NCBI GenBank assembly: GCA_947631875.1
Contig: CANRMV010000045.1
Location: forward strand, 1 to 8,032
Direction: 5' to 3'
Source: an uncultured Clostridia bacterium
Lineage (GTDB): Bacteria > Bacillota > Clostridia > Christensenellales > UBA1242
Length of the DNA stretch: 8,032 bases
Shown: in pieces, positions 1 through 5,648 of the stretch
Layout: every line of letters starts with the position of its first letter
Position numbering within the stretch: the first letter of the stretch is position 1
Position numbers and translations under genes: made by a program
The notes under the pieces: model-generated
Told to the model about the DNA's origin: nothing
Database searches by the model: none
Seen by the model: only the letters and a program-made list of their open reading frames with translations

Positions 1-214
1 TAAGGCGTGAAACAGAAGCAGAGATAATTCGACAAGCGACACACGGGTGAGTCACATTCTCAATCTTTTGCTTAAAGTTTTATCTGACAATGATGATTAC
101 AAATTTTGAAATAGTGGCTATATTGATTTGTAGCATTTTTATGCCCATAAACGCCTGAACCCCATATGCACCACCAAAAATCAGTTCAAAATTTGACTAA
201 ACAGCAAGAAACAA
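1..214. other. Left-edge region with no convincing gene
   Basis: I find no gene I can defend in this stretch. On the plus strand a frame open from the window edge ends at a TGA at 48-50 (15 codons). It could be the last residues of a convergent gene outside the window, but it is too short to judge. On the minus strand a 38-codon stop-to-stop frame (80-196) has no start codon near its beginning and only a vague membrane-protein look. No tRNA or rRNA fold and no terminator is visible. The stretch separates whatever lies to the left from the parS sites and the parB terminator. Confidence 0.5.
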
Positions 215-223
215 AAGTCAAAA

Positions 224-239
224 TGTTTCACGTGAAACA
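224..239. promoter_or_regulatory. parS centromere site 1 (ParB binding)
   Basis: The 16-base perfect palindrome TGTTTCACGTGAAACA matches the bacterial parS consensus; the B. subtilis form differs by about one base. ParB (Spo0J) binds this site and spreads from it, acting as a CTP-dependent DNA clamp, and with ParA it positions the origin and recruits SMC. The site lies about 100 bases past the end of parB. Its symmetry runs well beyond the core, giving a perfect 34-base palindrome from 215 to 248. A second copy lies 65 bases away centre to centre. Confidence 0.96.
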
Positions 240-288
240 TTTTGACTTGATATAAATTGTAACTTCTGCCAAATATTAAATATGGTAA

Positions 289-304
289 TGTTTCACGTGA
301 AACA
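289..304. promoter_or_regulatory. parS centromere site 2 (ParB binding)
   Basis: This is a second exact copy of the 16-base parS palindrome TGTTTCACGTGAAACA. The perfect symmetry extends from 284 to 309, 26 bases in all. It stands immediately beyond the T-tract of the parB terminator, so parB transcription should stop at the edge of the parS cluster. Centre-to-centre distance to site 1 is 65 bases, about six helical turns, so both sites face roughly the same side of the helix. Confidence 0.96.
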
Positions 305-312
305 TTACCGTT

Positions 313-335
313 AAATAAAAGCGGGACAATCCCGC
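313..335 (-). terminator. Intrinsic terminator of parAB
   Basis: Read on the minus strand, a hairpin with stem GCGGGA/TCCCGC (330-335 with 321-326) and a 3-base loop is followed by the T-tract TTTTATTT (313-320). The stem starts at the base right after the parB stop codon at 336-338. This is a textbook Rho-independent terminator closing the parA-parB transcript. Confidence 0.9.
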
Positions 336-1271
336 TTAATCTTTATGTCGCTTATTATAATTTCTCAAATCTCCTAATGTAATTTCTTTTTTCTTTAGAA
401 GTTCTATTAAATCCGACAACCTATCCAAATCGTCTCTTGAATAATAATCTATATATATTCTGCCTTTGTTATCATTGCCTATCGCAGACACCTTTGTCGC
501 AAACACTCTTTGCATATCCGTTATAAGTTCTTTAAGTTCTATAGACTGTTCTTTTGCCACCGGCTTTGTTTTGCCTGGGTTTAAAAATATTTTTACCGCT
601 TTTTCTAACTCGCGCACACTCATCTTGCCATCGCACGCCTGCTTTGCGAGCCTAATTTGTGCATTTGCATCTTCTACAACCACTAACGCTCTTGCATGTC
701 CGGCAGAAAGCCTATTTTTCTCAATCATCTCTACAACTTCAGGAGAGAGCGACAACAATCTTAATGTATTCGTGATGTTTGAACGGCTCTTCCCTATTCT
801 TTCAGCCACGCTCTCTTGCGTCAATTTATATTCATCCATTAACTGCTTAATCGCACGGCTCGCTTCAATAGGATTTAAGTCTTCACGTTGAAGGTTTTCA
901 ATAAGTGCAATTTCTTTAATTTGCTTTTCAGTATAATTCTTAACAATTACCGGTATACTTGTCACTCCAGCAAGACGGCAGGCACGCCATCTTCGCTCTC
1001 CGGCTATTATCATATATCCGTCACCTTTCTTGTTTACCACAAGCGGCTGGATTACACCATGCACCTTAATAGAATTTGCCAATTCTTGCAACGCTTCTTG
1101 GTCAAAATTCTTTCGCGGTTGATTTGGGTTTGGCGATATTTTGTTAATATTAACTTCTACAACTCCCTTGTTTTCTTTTGCGGTCGGGGTGGTGTCTTGA
1201 GGTTCTTCTACATTATCATAGAACCCGAACAAAGACTCCAGACCACGTCCCAATCCTTTTTTAGTCGTCAT
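336..1271 (-). CDS. parB: Chromosome partitioning protein ParB (Spo0J)
   Basis: ParB is the centromere-binding CTPase that loads at parS, slides and bridges along DNA, and stimulates the ParA ATPase for origin segregation. The 311-residue protein is of usual length. Residues 5-15 (KGLGRGLESLF) form the N-terminal ParA-interaction motif. The ParB/Srx-type CTP-binding domain spans about 37-130, with GVIQPL (72-77), GERRWRA (91-97) and ENLQRE (125-130). A helix-turn-helix follows at about 150-175 (LTQESVAERIG...). The C-terminal third should be the dimerisation domain. The ATG lies inside the end of parA, giving an 11-base overlap with the parA stop. A strong Shine-Dalgarno AAGGAGGG (1278-1285) also sits within parA, so the two genes are translationally coupled in one operon. 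The perfect parS sites just downstream support Spo0J rather than the paralogue Noc, whose target site differs. Confidence 0.97.
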   Translation of the reverse strand: MTTKKGLGRGLESLFGFYDNVEEPQDTTPTAKENKGVVEVNINKISPNPNQPRKNFDQEALQELANSIKVHGVIQPLVVNKKGDGYMIIAGERRWRACRLAGVTSIPVIVKNYTEKQIKEIALIENLQREDLNPIEASRAIKQLMDEYKLTQESVAERIGKSRSNITNTLRLLSLSPEVVEMIEKNRLSAGHARALVVVEDANAQIRLAKQACDGKMSVRELEKAVKIFLNPGKTKPVAKEQSIELKELITDMQRVFATKVSAIGNDNKGRIYIDYYSRDDLDRLSDLIELLKKKEITLGDLRNYNKRHKD

Positions 1272-2088
1272 TTGAATCCCTCCTTAACTTTATTTTAGTT
1301 TCGTTTGTGATTTGTTTGTATTTTACCTTATTTCTATCCAAAAACTCCTCGGCTAAGCTTAGATATGCCTCTGCGCCCTTAGATGAAGGCTCGTATAAAA
1401 GAATAGGCACACCATGACTTGGAGCTTCTGCTAGCCTTATATTTCTTGGGATATATGTAAAGAACACTTTTTTCCCAAAGAACTTTATAATCTCATCACT
1501 GACTTGATTTGTTAGATTAGAACGCTTGTCTTTCATTGTCATAACAACACCCTCAACATCAATGTTTGGATTTAAATGAAATTTAATAAGCCTTATAGTG
1601 TTCATCAATTGAGTTATCCCCATAAGAGGGTAGTATTCACATTGCATTGGGATAATCACACTGTCTGAAGCCGTTAAGGCGTTTACCGTTATGAGTCCAA
1701 GCGATGGCGGACAGTCAATCATTATGAAATCATAACTATCCTTTAGTGGTTCTAGTATGCCTTTCATGATTTTTTCTCTTTGCGGCATCTCAACCATTTC
1801 AAGTTCTGCCCCAGCCAAGTCAACCGTTGACGGCAAAATATCAAGTCCGTCTATAACCGTCTGTTTTACAACCTCTTCTGCTGTCGAATCGCCAGAAATC
1901 AAATCATAAACAGTTTTAAGTTCTTTTTCTTTATCTATACCAAGCCCACTTGTTGCATTGCCTTGGGGGTCAAGGTCGACTACCAAAACTTTCTTTCCCA
2001 TTGCAGCAACATATGCTGAAAGATTTATACAAGTTGTAGTCTTTCCCACACCTCCCTTTTGGTTGGCAAAAGAAATTATTTTTCCCAT
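1261..2088 (-). CDS. parA: Chromosome partitioning ATPase ParA (Soj)
   Basis: ParA is a deviant Walker-type ATPase that binds DNA non-specifically as an ATP dimer and is released by ParB; it drives origin segregation and, in Bacillus, also acts on DnaA. From the chosen start (275 residues), residues 2-19 carry the N-terminal strand and the deviant Walker A KGGVGKTT (11-18). Then come the VDLDPQGNAT motif, Walker B in FIMIDCPPSLG, and the conserved RNIRLAEAPSHG segment. An earlier in-frame ATG at 2100 would add four residues. I prefer 2088 because the family begins MGKII..ANQKGG, GAGG (2093-2096) lies just before it, and the predicted promoter would leave the earlier ATG only about four bases of leader. 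The last ~20 residues are a charged tail beyond the usual Soj end, and their codons carry the parB ribosome binding site and start. Confidence 0.96.
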   Translation of the reverse strand: MGKIISFANQKGGVGKTTTCINLSAYVAAMGKKVLVVDLDPQGNATSGLGIDKEKELKTVYDLISGDSTAEEVVKQTVIDGLDILPSTVDLAGAELEMVEMPQREKIMKGILEPLKDSYDFIMIDCPPSLGLITVNALTASDSVIIPMQCEYYPLMGITQLMNTIRLIKFHLNPNIDVEGVVMTMKDKRSNLTNQVSDEIIKFFGKKVFFTYIPRNIRLAEAPSHGVPILLYEPSSKGAEAYLSLAEEFLDRNKVKYKQITNETKIKLRRDSNDD

Positions 2089-2092
2089 AGTA

Positions 2093-2096
2093 CCTC
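2093..2096 (-). promoter_or_regulatory. parA Shine-Dalgarno that decides the start
   Basis: On the minus strand GAGG lies four bases before the ATG at 2088 and downstream of the alternative ATG at 2100. No Shine-Dalgarno precedes the ATG at 2100. The spacing is a little short but favours the 2088 start. Confidence 0.55.
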
Positions 2097-2110
2097 GCAT
2101 TATCTACTAT

Positions 2111-2139
2111 ATAATAGCATAAAACAAAAGAAAAATAAA
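2111..2139 (-). promoter_or_regulatory. Putative sigma-A promoter of parAB
   Basis: On the minus strand an extended -10 TGC-TATTAT (2111-2119) stands 17 bases from a weak -35 TTTATT (2134-2139, 3 of 6 matches). Transcription would start near 2104, giving a leader of about 16 bases to the preferred parA ATG. The poor -35 is offset by the TGn extension. Confidence 0.5.
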
Positions 2140-2177
2140 GAAATTTTAGCAAATTTTATAGATTTTCGACAAAAATT

Positions 2178-2208
2178 CGAAAATTTTCATGCTTTACTAA
2201 AATTTTCG
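2178..2208. repeat. Inverted repeat upstream of parA promoter
   Basis: Perfect 10-base arms, CGAAAATTTT (2178-2187) and AAAATTTTCG (2199-2208), flank an 11-base spacer. The repeat lies about 40 bases upstream of the parA -35. It could be an operator, or a weak hairpin stopping transcripts that run on from the dehydrogenase gene, though the T-tract after it is poor. In DNA this AT-rich it may also be chance. Confidence 0.4.
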
Positions 2209-2283
2209 GTTGCCTTGCTTGTATGTTTGTTCAAAGCATAGCCAACTTATTCACCAACCTAAGAAAGAATATAGGGGGATTTT

Positions 2284-2319
2284 TATTGTTTTTGTTTATC
2301 TAAAAAAATAAAAACAATA
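2284..2319. repeat. AT-rich hairpin in parA-upstream gap
   Basis: The arms TATTGTTTTT (2284-2293) and AAAAACAATA (2310-2319) are perfect over 10 bases and can be extended inwards through a G-T pair and three more A-T pairs. There is almost no G or C, so the hairpin would be weak. No function can be assigned from the sequence. Confidence 0.35.
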
Positions 2320-2331
2320 TAAAAAAGTAAA

Positions 2332-2374
2332 AAAATATTTTTTCGCCTGCTGATATCTTACGAAAAAATATTTT
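2332..2374 (-). repeat. 14-base inverted repeat, possible weak terminator of the dehydrogenase gene
   Basis: Perfect 14-base arms (2332-2345 and 2361-2374, each with a CG at the inner end next to a six-base A or T run) enclose a 15-base spacer. On the minus strand the repeat is followed by a T-rich run (2321-2331). It is the only candidate terminator I see within about 110 bases after the dehydrogenase stop. The large loop and low GC make it a poor intrinsic terminator, and a protein-binding site is equally possible. Confidence 0.4.
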
Positions 2375-2441
2375 ATAATATTTAAAAATTTATTAAATTT
2401 TTATTAAAAAGGTTGTTTTTTTCTATTTTTTTAACAGTTTC

Positions 2442-3467
2442 CTACTTTTTAGGGTCAACCATTATTTTTATACAAGAAGTTTTTCCTGAGGTCAGTTCTT
2501 TGAACGCTCCTTGCACGCCATCTAACCCAATCGTTTTAGAAACGAATTTCTTAACATCAATAATCTTTTTTGCCATCAGGTCAAGACACATAGCAAATTC
2601 TTCTTTTGTGTATGCAATCGCGCCTTTTAAGGTTTGCTCACCCATAACTGATACCGCACTTGGATAACTTATCGGTTTTAACGACACTCCTACTAGGACT
2701 ACAGTTCCTCCCGGTTTTACCGCCATAACCGCACTTGAAACAGCAGGGGAGTTTCCACAGCATTCAATTACAACATCAAATCCTCCATTACTTTTTGTTA
2801 ATGCTGTTGTTACAAAATCTTTATCCAAGGCATTAAGCCATTCGTCCGCCACCTTAAGTTTCACAGCCTTCTTGCCTCGTGCCGAATTAGTTTCTGAAAT
2901 TGCCACATATTCTGCACCATTAAGTTTGGCAAACATAGCACTTACAAGTCCGATTATGCCCGCTCCAATCACCAAAACCTTGTCACCAATTTTAATATTT
3001 GCAAGGTTTACAGCGTGCAAACCGACCGCTGTAGGTTCGGTCATTGCAACCTCTTCATCACTTAGTCCAGCAGGGGCTTTAATCACCATGTCTGGTCTAA
3101 GTGCAATGGTTGAGGTAAATCCACCGGGATGAGAAAGGCTTAGCCCTGTCGCATTTGTCCAAGTTTCTCTGCAGTATTGAACATTGCCAGAAAGACAAGC
3201 CTCGCACTTGCCACAAGGGGAGATTGGCAGGGCGGTTACACGGTCGCCCACCTTAAGGTCGCTTCGACTTCCGACCTTTTTGACTACGCCACAAAATTCA
3301 TGTCCCATTACTAGGCCTTTTGGTGCACCCTCTTCCCAATAATGTATGTCTGAACCGCAAATTCCTGCTTTTTTGACTTCAATTATTACATCTTTGCCAT
3401 TATTTGCCGGCTCCTTTATGTTTTTTATCTCAAACAATCTTTTGTCTTTTATTGCAACTGCTTTCAT
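2442..3467 (-). CDS. Zinc-dependent medium-chain alcohol/polyol dehydrogenase
   Basis: This 341-residue protein is a medium-chain dehydrogenase/reductase that oxidises an alcohol or polyol with NAD(P) in the cytoplasm. Catalytic zinc ligands are visible as C37 (GICGSD), H56-E57 (GHE) and probably E144 (TEPTAVGLHAV), as in sorbitol dehydrogenase. Structural zinc cysteines are C85, C88, C91 and C99. The Rossmann motif GAGIIG is at 168-173. An acidic residue after the second strand (E192) suggests NAD rather than NADP. Family members include sorbitol/iditol, threonine 3- and 2,3-butanediol dehydrogenases, and I cannot choose the substrate from sequence. The start is supported by AAAAGGAG (3474-3481) seven bases... 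upstream of the ATG and by the typical MKA opening. It has its own promoter and lies downstream of a terminator, so it is likely monocistronic. It is not part of the usual segregation/tRNA-modification gene cluster and looks like an insertion into it. Confidence 0.9.
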   Translation of the reverse strand: MKAVAIKDKRLFEIKNIKEPANNGKDVIIEVKKAGICGSDIHYWEEGAPKGLVMGHEFCGVVKKVGSRSDLKVGDRVTALPISPCGKCEACLSGNVQYCRETWTNATGLSLSHPGGFTSTIALRPDMVIKAPAGLSDEEVAMTEPTAVGLHAVNLANIKIGDKVLVIGAGIIGLVSAMFAKLNGAEYVAISETNSARGKKAVKLKVADEWLNALDKDFVTTALTKSNGGFDVVIECCGNSPAVSSAVMAVKPGGTVVLVGVSLKPISYPSAVSVMGEQTLKGAIAYTKEEFAMCLDLMAKKIIDVKKFVSKTIGLDGVQGAFKELTSGKTSCIKIMVDPKK

Positions 3468-3486
3468 AATTTTCTCCTTTTGTTTG

Positions 3487-3514
3487 ATTATAACATATAA
3501 ATTTTTAAAATCAA
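3487..3514 (-). promoter_or_regulatory. Sigma-A promoter of the dehydrogenase gene
   Basis: On the minus strand TTGATT (3509-3514) and a perfect TATAAT (3487-3492) are 16 bases apart, with a TGT extension before the -10. The predicted start near 3480 gives a leader of about 13 bases that begins at the Shine-Dalgarno itself. Confidence 0.75.
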
Positions 3515-3530
3515 AAGATTTTTAAAAGTT

Positions 3531-3558
3531 TAAAAATAAAAGGAGAAATAATTTCTCC
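3531..3558 (-). terminator. Intrinsic terminator of the LtaS-like gene
   Basis: On the minus strand a 7-base stem GGAGAAA/TTTCTCC (3552-3558 with 3542-3548) with a 3-base loop is followed by TTTTATTTTTA (3531-3541). It starts two bases after the stop codon at 3561-3563. It separates this gene from the dehydrogenase promoter. Confidence 0.9.
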
Positions 3559-3560
3559 CG

Positions 3561-5567
3561 TTATTTTGCCAGATTATGTAGATATATCTTTTCTAAAGTT
3601 CCCTGTCGGCTGAAAAATCTCTCCGCATGGTCTTTAAATATCTTTATATCCTCATCTGTATATGTTTCTTTTAAAGGTATCATTAAAGCAATGTTTTTAC
3701 TATAAAAGTTATCATTAAACATCCCGCCTAAGAATGATGCAAAGAAAGAATTTTGAATTTCGTCCTCGTTGAACAAGTTGTATCCTTGTATCAAATTTTT
3801 ATTATACTCTAAACCATGCAACTCACATATTGCAGGGTAGATATCATAGGTGTTGCAAAACATATCTTTCTCTCCCGGTTGCAATTTTGAATTGTAAATT
3901 ATCAATGGCACTCTTTGAGTTTCGGTGTTTGAATACTCTCTTTTGTCTATACCTTTTAGATGCACCGCCAAGTTTTCATAATAGCAGTCGTGGTCCGCAA
4001 ACATAACCACCGTGGTTTCTTCTAGCCTATCTTTTTCTTGGAGTTCTTCAAATATTTTTTGAACTGTTTTATCAAAATCAATCGCTGACGCTTTGTATCT
4101 TCTAAACGCATAATAGTCTTCATTTGCAATGTTTAATTCGGGATGCTCAAAGCTAAACCAATCCGAAAACTCTTCATAATTTTCATCAAATATGTTGTAA
4201 TATTCTTCATATCTCGGATTGTAACTGTCATATGGTCCATGTGTAGAGATTGTCGCATAAAACGAAAGAAATTTATCGCACTGCTCCTTGCTTGGCACCA
4301 TTTGGTCGGCAAACTCTTCCGTAAACTGATAATCGCTTGTCCAATCTCCGAATGAATCACTCTTCTTTTGCTGAGTTATCTTGTCCATGAAGTAAAGGTT
4401 TTTAAATCCATATCCCTCTTCGCTGTAATCCCTGTCGCGTTCATAAGTGTCTCCCCAACTTGCATGAAAGTAATTGGTTTCCACCCTTTCTCCTTCATGT
4501 GCCTTTTCAAACAATCGCGGTAGGGTGTATTTGTAGTCATATCCATATTTTGACACCAATGTTTGAAGATTTGATTCTTGCGTCATGCTTCCAGCCATAA
4601 CTATTCCTTCGCTAACATTTGTTTTATTGTCGGCATAATATTTGGTAAAGTATGTGGCGTCAACATCCATTTCTCCCTCCTTCTCGTCTTGAGTAAGTAG
4701 GTTCCAAATAAACGGGGTGTTGTATGGGTCATACGCAAACCATTCATGGCTTTCGCACAATATTACTATCAAATTGTCATTTGCAAGGCGATTGTCCAAC
4801 TGCTCTTTATGCGTTTCACCTTCTTGAATAAATTGAACGAGTTGGTCACTTTCCTCTTGCGTCAAGTCGTCTGGTCCTTTTATGTGGTTGTAAATGTTTT
4901 TTACATAAAATCCATAATATCCAAATTCTCGATAGGCATCTAATTTAAATTGAAAACTATCCCATAGATAACTTTCATTACTTTCTATAGTCGATGCAGT
5001 CGTCTCTTCAACCATTTTTTGCTGAAGCGCAAACAAAGAAACTCCGCACGATTCACATAAAATAAGAATTGCAAGTGCGAATATCCAATTTGAAACCGCC
5101 TTGATTTTAAAGGTGGTTTTGTTTTTCTTTACAAGAAGAACGCTTACTGCAACAATTACTGTATACAGCCCCACATACAAGGCTATCGAACCGAAATCAA
5201 TAAACTCCAACTTGATTGCCTCGGTCGCCTCGCCTGCAAGCGTCAAGTAATCTAGTGAGAAAATATCTCCAAAAACATAAAATATATTTGCATTTACGAT
5301 GTTAATCCCTAATTGAACACCTAAAAATAGATAAAAGAATGTCAAAGAAAGCCATGTTTTTGATGCAATAAAAATTATTCCTGCAAGAGCAATGGTTCCT
5401 CCTATGTTAAATAACCACTGTGTCGGGTATAATTGCAATCCTCCGCCATTCGTCTTAAAGCCAAGCCATAAAAAGTTTACAACCTCCAACATAATTGAAA
5501 AGAAGATAAATAATAGTGGTAATAAAAATCGATTGGTTGGTATGCTTTTATTTTTATTTCCGTTCAT
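3561..5567 (-). CDS. LtaS-like membrane sulfatase/phosphoglycerol transferase family protein
   Basis: This 668-residue membrane protein has the layout of lipoteichoic acid synthases: five hydrophobic helices (about 13-36, 52-69, 73-97, 126-146, 159-181) and then a large extracytoplasmic alkaline-phosphatase/sulfatase-fold domain. Likely metal and catalytic residues by family comparison are E272 (VILCESHEW), nucleophile T316 (DNKTNVSEG), D525-H526 (MFADHD) and a substrate-side H443 (STHGPY). LtaS enzymes move glycerol-phosphate from phosphatidylglycerol onto a surface polymer. The closeness to true LtaS is uncertain: the usual DHYG is DHDCYYEN here, and the domain is rich in aromatic and acidic residues. 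Other phosphoglycerol or phosphoethanolamine transferases of the same fold are possible. The start has AGAGG (5574-5578) upstream. A perfect-consensus promoter and a strong terminator make it a single-gene unit, inserted where mnmG is usually found. Confidence 0.8.
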   Translation of the reverse strand: MNGNKNKSIPTNRFLLPLLFIFFSIMLEVVNFLWLGFKTNGGGLQLYPTQWLFNIGGTIALAGIIFIASKTWLSLTFFYLFLGVQLGINIVNANIFYVFGDIFSLDYLTLAGEATEAIKLEFIDFGSIALYVGLYTVIVAVSVLLVKKNKTTFKIKAVSNWIFALAILILCESCGVSLFALQQKMVEETTASTIESNESYLWDSFQFKLDAYREFGYYGFYVKNIYNHIKGPDDLTQEESDQLVQFIQEGETHKEQLDNRLANDNLIVILCESHEWFAYDPYNTPFIWNLLTQDEKEGEMDVDATYFTKYYADNKTNVSEGIVMAGSMTQESNLQTLVSKYGYDYKYTLPRLFEKAHEGERVETNYFHASWGDTYERDRDYSEEGYGFKNLYFMDKITQQKKSDSFGDWTSDYQFTEEFADQMVPSKEQCDKFLSFYATISTHGPYDSYNPRYEEYYNIFDENYEEFSDWFSFEHPELNIANEDYYAFRRYKASAIDFDKTVQKIFEELQEKDRLEETTVVMFADHDCYYENLAVHLKGIDKREYSNTETQRVPLIIYNSKLQPGEKDMFCNTYDIYPAICELHGLEYNKNLIQGYNLFNEDEIQNSFFASFLGGMFNDNFYSKNIALMIPLKETYTDEDIKIFKDHAERFFSRQGTLEKIYLHNLAK

Positions 5568-5606
5568 AAAACACCTCTTTCGTTTTAAATAACATTTGCT
5601 ACAACA

Positions 5607-5635
5607 ATTATAAATCTTTTACATTCTTTTGTCAA
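5607..5635 (-). promoter_or_regulatory. Consensus sigma-A promoter of the LtaS-like gene
   Basis: On the minus strand TTGACA (5630-5635) and TATAAT (5607-5612) both match consensus and are exactly 17 bases apart. The predicted start near 5600 gives a leader of about 33 bases with a normal Shine-Dalgarno. The -35 is only about 14 bases beyond the mnmE stop, and no terminator separates the genes, so mnmE read-through may add to expression. Confidence 0.88.
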
Positions 5636-5648
5636 GAGTCGATTTTTT

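Larger units (their letters stand above)
2101..2441. other. AT-rich 341-base intergenic region with inverted repeats
   Basis: This gap between the dehydrogenase stop and parA contains no gene that I can support. It is very AT-rich. It holds the parA promoter (2111-2139) and at least three inverted repeats, listed separately (2178-2208, 2284-2319, 2332-2374), plus a purely A/T palindrome with 10-base arms at 2383-2403. I looked for DnaA boxes as a sign of oriC and found only a poor match near 2249, so I do not call an origin here. In many relatives the mnmG-rsmG-noc genes lie just upstream of parA; none is present. Confidence 0.6.

Noticed and set aside
7..14. Exact parS half-site GTGAAACA
   Set aside because: The other half matches in only one of eight positions. 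An isolated 8-base match is expected by chance.
3..50. C-terminal end of a convergent plus-strand gene (15 codons, ending in ATHG)
   Set aside because: The frame is open only to the window edge and is too short to separate from chance; no terminator follows.
30..55. Resemblance to the 16S rRNA segment around ACGGGTGAGT
   Set aside because: About ten bases match exactly, but the sequence on both sides has no further 16S similarity, so this is chance.
466..1298. Plus-strand open frames of 136-141 codons opposite parB
   Set aside because: They overlap the well-supported parB gene and their products show no family motifs.
2098..2100. Upstream ATG as the parA start
   Set aside because: It lacks a Shine-Dalgarno and would lie about four bases from the predicted +1; the ATG at 2088 matches the family N-terminus and follows GAGG.
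2245..2256. Weak DnaA-box-like TTATTCACC in the parA-upstream gap
   Set aside because: Two mismatches and no neighbours; the gap is AT-rich but lacks an oriC box pattern.
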